From Apostichopus californicus (Eukaryota; Echinodermata; Holothuroidea; Aspidochirotida; Stichopodidae), in assembly GCA_020650975.1 (NCBI GenBank), contig JAIPMN010017252.1:1-22450 (forward strand): 22,450 nt of DNA. Direction: 5' to 3'. This document shows positions 9,801 to 18,800 of the stretch, piece by piece. Each line of letters begins with the position of its first letter. Within the stretch, counting starts at the first letter, position 1. A program made the position numbers and the translations under genes. The notes beneath the pieces are model-generated. The model did not search any database, had not been told where the DNA came from, and was given only the letters and a program-made list of their open reading frames with translations.

Positions 9801-12800
9801 CTATTTTTTTTATCTGTTTGATCATGTGTATCAATCTTTGTGATAAATAAAGAAATTGATGTTTTTTTGCAGAAAATTTACCAATTGTCTGTTGAACCTG
9901 TTGGAATTTGTTTTGAAGGTTTTTTGGATGGGTAAAGTTTGTAATCAGATAAGATTAGTGTGTAAAAGTAGATAGATAAATTAGGTTAAACTCATGATAC
10001 TCCTTGGTTATTCTGAACCTGGGGTTGGGGGGGGGGGAGGATGCAGGGTGGAGGGGCCTTGGTGACTCTGAGGGTAACCAAAGACTCGGGTGTCAAGTTA
10101 TTGACGAATAATAAGAATTGTACTTGTTCAATAGCCTGGTGTCTGTGTTCAGTGTTGCATGTTTATTTTCTATAAACATGGAAGGGACGTCTTTAAATGA
10201 GGGAATTTTTTGGGGGCAAAGTAGCCAACGGTTCTGTGCTTCATTCCTCTCTCTCTAGTGATTTGCTAATATTATAAATTTGCGTATGTCATCAGAGAGG
10301 TTAGAATGGTGCACTAACAGACTCTTCACATGTGAGATATGGTTATCAAAATATGCGATCATTCGCCTTTTCTTGGCCAGTCGGTGAATGTTGTAGACTA
10401 TAGGCTATTGTGTGTATGGAAATGTTTTCTTGCATTTCCAATTTTGGTATTTCATTGGTATTTCAAGAAAAATTAGAATAACGCTCCCTGCAGACTCTTT
10501 AATGTGTGACCTTTGGCATCAAAGGAAGGAATATTTTCCTTTTCATCAATTGGCCAATGGTGTACCAGGGTATTTATTTATTTATTTGTTTGTTGTTGTA
10601 ATGTTTTTTTTAAATTGCTAAATTGTATCTCATCACAGGAAAGACAAAAACATTGCCCTTCTGAACATGGCCAACGTTCTTCACAGAAGCCATCAATCTT
10701 CGGACGCCGCCATCTTGGTTCAGAGTGCTATGGAATCTGGAGAGGACATGGAAGTCCTCTACTTTATGCTGGGAAATGTCTTAGCCGTAAGATTTCAGTT
10801 TTGATTCAGCTTTTGTTTCTTCTCCAGGAATAGTATGTACTTTTATTTAGTCGCTATCTAGTGCTAGCTTGAATATTGAGAACGGCTTTGTTAAGTCACA
10901 AAACTGTTTCCTTGACCACAGACGTTCTAAATTTGTTTAAATATTAATGTTTATATATCGTATACAGATGAGAACAGTGTTCTAATCTAAGCTGATATAA
11001 AGCATTGTTTATATATCGTAAACAGATCAGAACAGTGTCCTAATCTAATCTAATCTGCAATGAAACAGTGTTTATACATAATAAACAGATAATATATAAT
11101 AATAAACAGATATATATAATATAGATAATAGAACATTGTTCTAATCTAAGCAGATATAAACACTGTTTATATATAGTAAACAGATTTGAACAGTGTTCTA
11201 TTCTGATCAGATATAAACAGTGTTTATATGTAGAAAACAGATCAGAACAGTCTTCTAATCTAGTCAGATATTAAACAGTGTTTACATATAGTAAACAGAT
11301 CAGAACAGTGTTCTAATCTAATTGCTATAAAACAGTGTTTATACATAATAAACATATTTGAACAGTGTTCTATTATCAGATATAAAACAGTGTTTATATA
11401 TAGTAAACAGCTTAGAACTGTGTTCTAATCTAGTCAGATATAAACACTGTTTATATAGTAAACAGATTTGAACAGTATTCTATTCTGATCAGATATCAAC
11501 ACTGTTTATATATAGTAAACAGATAAGAGAAAAGTGTTCTATTAACAGATATGAAACATCGTTATATATAGGGGAGGATGAGGACGAAGTTCTCTCAAAG
11601 GTAGTAAGAGTCCATCTTTTCGTTTAACCATCGTCAGATTATATTAGACTCACTGTTTTCTTTACTTGCAGGAAAAGGGAGACTACAACAAGTCTGCAGA
11701 ATGCTTTGCTCAAACAGCTCAGAGGAATCCAAATCTTGGGGCCGCCCATTTTCGCAAACATGCTGTTCTGTGTCATCAGAAACTGAAAGCTGCCCTAGAA
11801 GCTCAACACATGTAAGTATTAAAGGCATTGAAGACTCGCTCCAAACCGCATGCCGTGCTCTGAAAAAGTTTCCGTTGCTTGCAAGTGAAGTTTTCTGCTT
11901 GTAGCTACAAAATGCAGACAGTAATGAAACGTGATACCTTGTTATCTTTAGCTGGACCTGAGATGTGTCCATCGCTGTATCGTTTGCACACTGTGCTGTG
12001 GGTATTGACCGCAGCTGTATGTACTGACTGTACACAAGTGTCTATTACCGATGGTACCACGCTGTGTGCGTATTTTCTGGGATCGATGGTGGTGTCTAAC
12101 ACTTCTGTTACACCTCATTCGAAACTAGGTCAGATTACCGGCATTAGACATTTCTTTTTGTGCAAGTCTCCACACCCTTTAAAACACCAAATTATATCCT
12201 TTGCTTATCATGAAGTTTGCCAGCAGAGGGGGGACTGCAAAACCATATACAAGACCATTAATAAAGTCATGCAATAATGAAGGAAGCAAACAACACAGCC
12301 TGGAATTGGCATCAAAGGATCCTGATGCAGGCAGGATGTCTGCACAATATTGAAGATATCTCCCAGAAGGTGGAAAGAATATTTCACAGTGCTCTTTGGT
12401 GGAGCAGATAAAGCCCAAATTGAGATGGAGAAAAGGACAAGAAGAGCTAGAAGTGCTTGAAAGTGAGATTAAAGCTGCAATTAACAAATTGAAGATAAGC
12501 AATACAGTAGGAAAAGATTAGATACCAGCTGAAGCTCTGAAAGCAGGAGGAATGACAACTGGGAAAGTGATGAAGAATATCATTGACTCAACCTAGAGTA
12601 CGGGTATTTGGTCAGAGGAGTGGGTGATATCAGAATTAATACCTCTACCCAAAGTTCCAGGGATGCAGGATTGTATGTATGTATGTATGTATGTATGTAT
12701 TTTAGATCCTCCTGCAAGCAGGAAGTCGCAAAGAAGCCATCATTGGCTTATCAAAGCCGCAAGCTGACCGAAGTCAGTCTCTTACATTCATATTTAACGT

Positions 12801-15800
12801 CCATGATTCTGAATTGTTAATTGTGAACAACTCTGTAACTGGACGACATACATTAATCTGGGAGTGACTCGAACCGGGGACCTTATGATTGAAAGGCACC
12901 GGCGTTAACCACTGAGCTAACACTCCTAAGTGTACAACGTACAACGTCTGTACAACGTACAGAACGATAAGCCTGATCAGCCATGCATCCAAGGTAATCG
13001 CTGGAGATCATCCCTCAAAGATAACAGTACTTATCTGGAATGTGCTCTTCAACGGTCTTACTCTATAAATTTGCCCCTAATTAATTGCTCCTTAAAAGGA
13101 GTGTTCTGTACATTTCTTAGTCGTCTTCCTGTCGTCCATTCTCATCCGTGGACGTCTTCATTTATTTTTTCGTCACTGCCCGATAGATCCGTTCAGAAGG
13201 CTCTGGTCGAGCTCCAGGACTACCAGAGGAAACAGCAACATTTCCATGAAATTGAGCAACGTGTTCTCACCTGTCAGAAGAAACCAGATGAGCAGTTCGA
13301 GGCCAACTTGAGTTATCAGAGGCAAAGGTTCTTACAAGAAATGGGTAAAACTGAGTCCTTGTTTTTTCATTTTTTATATAATTGGTAAACGGCAGAACAC
13401 CGACTGGGAAACTATAAACAAAACTTGAAAAGAGGGATAAAGTTTTTTTTTTTTTGTGGCTAAAATAGGATTCTGTTGATAAATAGGAACTTGAAGCTAG
13501 CATGACAAGAGACCATCCAGTTTAAAATCTGTTAGTTGCTTAGTTCTGTTAGAAATTCGACCAGATTTGAAATTTTCTATTGTTATTACTTTATAATAGT
13601 CTTACAGCTTACAGTTCTAAGGAAAACAAAATTTCTGACATTTCTGTACTCTGATACAAGAACAACATACGGCTGTGTTTGTAGGGAGCTTTATTACCCA
13701 TATCTTCGTTTTTATGGGTATAGAGTAACTTGGGTGTAGAGTATTTACCCCTTGGGTATAGGTATATACTATATGGGTATAGAGTAACTTTCACAGTGTG
13801 AGTGGTATTGAATAGTTTGTTTTCTAAGATGGGTATGCTTGCTCTTACCTCTTACCATAAATGACTTAACATTTATTACTTCCATTGAAAAAATGTTTTC
13901 AGTCACAAAAATGTCTTCTTTTTTGGATCAATGTTTCACCTCTAAATCCAGACATTGTCCAGTAATATTTATATCTTTTTTACCATTCATCTTAAAAAAA
14001 AAAAACCCAGGTGAGAATCCTCACTGCGAGGTCAGCGAACTAGGATCGGGCGCCCAGTTTCTCATGTGCAGACGAGAGGCGGTGACCGAGAGTGGAATCT
14101 TTGGTATCCCGACAGACGAGGAAGTGGTGAGCTCCACTTTTTATTTCCTACCTCTCCTTCCCCTGTTGGTTTCTTACTTCTCTCCATCCCTTATCTACTA
14201 ATCCCCTTACATCTATCTCTTTGTGTTCACCATGCTCATTAACCTGTCTGTATTCTGTACGTGTTTTTGTCCCTTCTGTTACTGTTACTTGTCATTTAGC
14301 CTTTGAAGAAGATCCTGCAAGGATCAAAACGTCAGGCCAACTTACTTTTACACTTAAATATAGTTTCTCCCGTTTGGGAACTGATATTCTGTCGCAATGC
14401 TTTAGCGAATCGATCTAGTATTTGAAGCGACACATCAAACAATGTCGAAAACAAGGTTGAAGATGACAGGTTTTGTTTGGCCTTTTATCTACTTGTATTA
14501 AATGCGGTTGACAATTTTCGTGAATGCAAATTGTTTGACGGACTGTTACAGAGATAGTTATGTTAACGAGGTATGGTAGCTCTTATCTCTGGAACAAGTT
14601 ACCAGATCACATTTGAACATGCTCTAAACTTTCTACATTCAAGAGTTTACTTAAGACCCATCTTTTCACTTGTTATTAATTTGCTTTCTTTGTAAAGCGC
14701 CTTGAGCAGTGACTTTTGTCTACTGATTTGGCGCTATATAAGTCTCATTTATTATTATTATTATAAGAGTATTCAGATGCGGTGTCATTATTCTCAGAAA
14801 TCACGGCAATGTTTTTATTTATTTTCTTTGCAATATCTTGAAACAATATTGTCTCCCCTTCCTTTGCTTTGTTTGAAAATGGCACTTTACTGTGATTGTT
14901 AAAAACATTTGATCTTCAATGGTAAGTTCCACTTTGAATGGAATTTAAAGATAAAAGCATGATTCATGAATATAAATATTTCAAATACAGACGATGATAA
15001 TCATAATGCAACTTGAAGACATTCAAAAAGGTTGTTCTATTCTTCTTCTTCTTTTTCTCTTTATCGTAACTTTAATTAATTCCAAATACTTTGTCACGAG
15101 GAATTGAAACTGGAAATTATTTGATTCTGAGGTACGTGTTCAGAAATTGAATTCTTTTAACGATATTATATTATTTGTTCTTTCTTCTTCACCAGGAGAT
15201 TGAGGTTTCAGACACAAGCTTGATCCAGAATAACTGTTTATCCGCTTTGAAAGGTGTAAGTTATTATCATTATTGTAAAGGTCAACAATACTGGCTTTAA
15301 ATTTATTTAAGCAAGCTTAAGAAATGTCAAATGTTTTCAACTGAATCTCGAAATTATCTCCAGACATTCAGGTGTGTTTATAAATAGAGAATGAAATGTC
15401 TCAGTGAGGAAAGTTGCCTCAAATGTATCAAAGGAGAAATGCCAGCCTAGAATTTCACAATTTGAGCCCACTTGCTAATAAAAAACTATTGGTTGCAATT
15501 TAATTACCACATGTATTTTCCTTTGAATCGATACAAAATGCACCATGTTATATTTTGGGGTTCATGGCTCCTTGCATATATACCCCTCACTGAAATTGTA
15601 AGAAATTGATTAGCATACATTTGACAAGAGGTCCAATTGTTAGGCTTACTACAGGTAGCCTAACATTAGGTCATCATACGTGTGTAGGCCTCGTGGTAAA
15701 CCGCGAGACGTGTTTTGGTGTTGAGAAAGTCTGGAATTTAGTTCGTTTAATAGTGTGGGAACTATTTGCCAAAGAAATGGCTGAAAACTAAAAGATGTGA

Positions 15801-18800
15801 ATTTTTGAATCTTTGTGATGATTTTTAGCATATTTAGCATGTTTGATACCACCATAAAGTTCCTTAGTATGATGTGTGTTGACATTGTGACAATCGTTGT
15901 TTGGTTTAAAGGAGCTGACTTGTTTCAACGTCAGCAATGAGATCCCTCTAGCAGACAGGCTTTCCGCTAGACTCGCTTCTGAAGATGACGTCGGTGAAAG
16001 TCCAGCCTGGTTGCAGGACGACTGGCCAACTTGGTCGTATTGTGAGACCGTCGGGTTTGACCTACCGGACTGGCAGCTCGTCGGTCAGATGTTTCGTGTC
16101 CCTACCAGAGATACGGAGGAGTAAGTAGTCCCTTGGATAAAAAAATTTCAGATCGGTCGACAAGTATTGTCATCTGATATTATGGAATATATTTAATTAA
16201 ATTCTGTAAGCTCCTTTAAGTCCCTTATAGCCAGCTGCTGCCTCAGGAGATGTGGATTTTAATGCATCCCTGGCAGACGGTGAATGGTCTATTCTCACTC
16301 TGGAGTATGAAGTTAAGAAATTGGCTTTAACGTTAACTACATAAATCGTTCCAGAATAATGAGATTGTAGCTACATGTGTTCTGGACTCATGTAGGTGGA
16401 GATTACTTGGAAATTGCTTGGCCTCACTTTGATTGGTTCTTTGGAAAAATGTACCAATTTTGTAAAACAATCCTTTCAAAATTACAATGCAACGTTATGT
16501 GATACATTTCTTGTATTTAAGAAAATGCACATCTCAACCATAACAGAAAAGTGGTCCTTTGAATATTTTTGAATATATTTAGAAAAGAAAATCTTTGGAA
16601 ATGTCTTTTTTGTTTGCAATATTTTATGTTATATATGCCAACAAATACATGATTTTGTTATATTATGGACCATGTATTTTCTCCATTTTATTTTATCATG
16701 TACCATGTTTTTTCCCCATTTTATTTTATTATGTACCATGTTTTTCTCCATTTTATTTTATTATGTACCATATTTTTTCCCCATTTTATTTGATTAGGTA
16801 CCATGTTTTTTTCCCATTTTATTTTATCATGTACCATGTTTTTTCCCCATTTTATTTTATTATGTACCATGTTTTTTCCCCATTTTATTTTATTAGGTAC
16901 CATGTTCTATTCCCGCCTCCTTGAATAGTTTGGCAATGTTTTCCTCCATTTTATTTTATTTTATTATGTAACCATGTTTTTTCTCCATTTTATTTTATTA
17001 TGTACCATGTTTTTTTCCCCTCTTCCTCGAATAGCTTGGCATTGGTGCTGCAGCGTCCTTTTGGAGAGATTGCAGACATTCCTCTCGGGAAACCATTCTG
17101 CACCGATCCGGACATCATGAATGGTAGGGAGACAGCGATGGACTTTGTGGATGGAATCAGCCAAAGAGCGCTACTGCCAAATTCCAGGAAGAGAATGGAT
17201 TACAAAATAGTGAGTGAAGTATCAATTGGGAAGGGGTGGGACATGGCTGGTGGGGCATAGAAGGGGGGGGGGGGAGGGGGATTGGAGGGGCTGGTGTTGA
17301 GTCCCTGATAAGGAAAGCTGAATCGTAGGATGAAAACGATATAACAGATGACTGTGTATCAAGTGCTATATAAATATCTTTGGTGCGGTGGTAATTTGAA
17401 TACTGAACTAATAGGTTTATTTAGAATGCACAAAGAACTTTTTATACAGCCTGTGCCCACCATGATGATGCTGAAATTGATGTCAGTAAAAGTACATAGC
17501 TTTGATTACAATTTTTTGGCGATATAGGATACATGCGTAAGATCTATGTTTAGTTGATCCAAAGAGAGAGAAGAAAGTAACGTAACTGAGATTTAAGAAA
17601 TTTCACTCAATACATTCAAAGAATGCATGTCGTAGATTTAAAAACTTTTGTTAGTTCAATGTGTCCATTTGTGTCAAAGCCCTTTTGATTCTTAGCTTAG
17701 CTGTTTTATCTTTTCAGTGTGCAATTTTCATGTTTTGAAAAGTAGATACATTTGTTAAAAATGTGTTTTTTTCTTTTACAGGCTTTGAAGCCATTTTGTA
17801 ATGCTGTGGACTTGAGGATAAGGGAGCTTGGTCAAAGGGTAGCTGTTGCTATAAATGAGTATAAGGTAAGGGTTAAACCTTGGTTGGTATGTGTTCACTT
17901 TGTTGTGTGGTGTAAGTTGGTGTTGGATGGTGCCATGACATCATTGGTGATGCAGTGGTAGTTGGTGTTGCATGGTGTTGTACCAGGTTTGTAATGTGGT
18001 GTACAGTAGTTTACGGTGGTGTATGTAACACATTTCAGTTAATGTTGTTAAGTTGGTGTTATTTAAGTTGGTGTCGAATGGTGCCATGACATGATTGGTG
18101 TTTGATGCAGTGGTAGTTGGTGTTGCATGGTGTTGCATTGTGTTGTACCAGGTTTGTTATGTGGTGTACAGTAGTATACGGAGGTGTAATGTAACACAGT
18201 TCGGTTAATGTCGTTTAGCTTCTACTTTTTATAGCATCTACATTTTAATAATATTTGATTTTTATGTAGCGCTTTATACCAGCGATAGGTCTCAAAGCGC
18301 TTTACATACGTTATATTACCCCTGTTCAATGATAACCTGTCCCAGAGACAATCCCTCCAGTCGGCAGCAGTTATATACTGCACCCAATGACAAGTTACCT
18401 CACAGGTACCCATTTAAGCCCTGGGTGGAGAGAGTCAATTGAGATAAAGCATCTTGCCCAGGGACACAATGTAATGGATAGGTTCCAGCTACCAGGTCTC
18501 ATAAAATGTTGTCATTACAGCATAGCACATCTCAGTGGATGATGTATAACCTGGCCGCACTCTATTGGAAAGAGATGGACAACAACGCCCAGGCCATCGA
18601 ATGCCTCCGACCTGCCCTGGTCTTCGCACCCGTCGAAGACGCCAATATACCGCTAGTGAATGCTGCCCTCGTCATGATGTCTATAGGAAAGTCGTTGGAC
18701 GCACTGCAGTTGCTTAGAATGGCGTTAGTGGTGAACAGCTCGGAGGTAAGCCCAGAGATATGACAATTCCTATATTAAAACTGATTCGTATCAAGGGTGT

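Noticed and set aside
11184..11560. Glucocorticoid-receptor-type elements in the satellite (AGAACA..TGTTCT)
   Set aside because: The half-sites are separated by one base instead of three, so the classic element is not formed.
10949..11570. CRISPR-like array
   Set aside because: There is no constant repeat with unique spacers: the whole unit repeats with drift, and the context is an intron of an animal gene.
12861..12926. tRNA gene on the minus strand
   Set aside because: The T stem is unpaired and the anticodon loop too long, and it runs directly into a SINE body and microsatellite tail.
14221..14418. Small + strand protein beginning MCSPCSLTCLYS, also found on the minus strand at 20632
   Set aside because: The two match because both lie in copies of the same transposon terminal fragment. 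The frame is not kept at the ends.
15254..15259. Alternative exon 10 donor GTGTAA
   Set aside because: It would leave a phase that does not fit exon 11, while GTAAGT two bases later fits exactly.
16595..16924. 109-codon open frame with a repeated tyrosine/phenylalanine-rich motif
   Set aside because: It is the translation of a 36-bp AT-rich tandem array inside intron 11, not a repeat protein.
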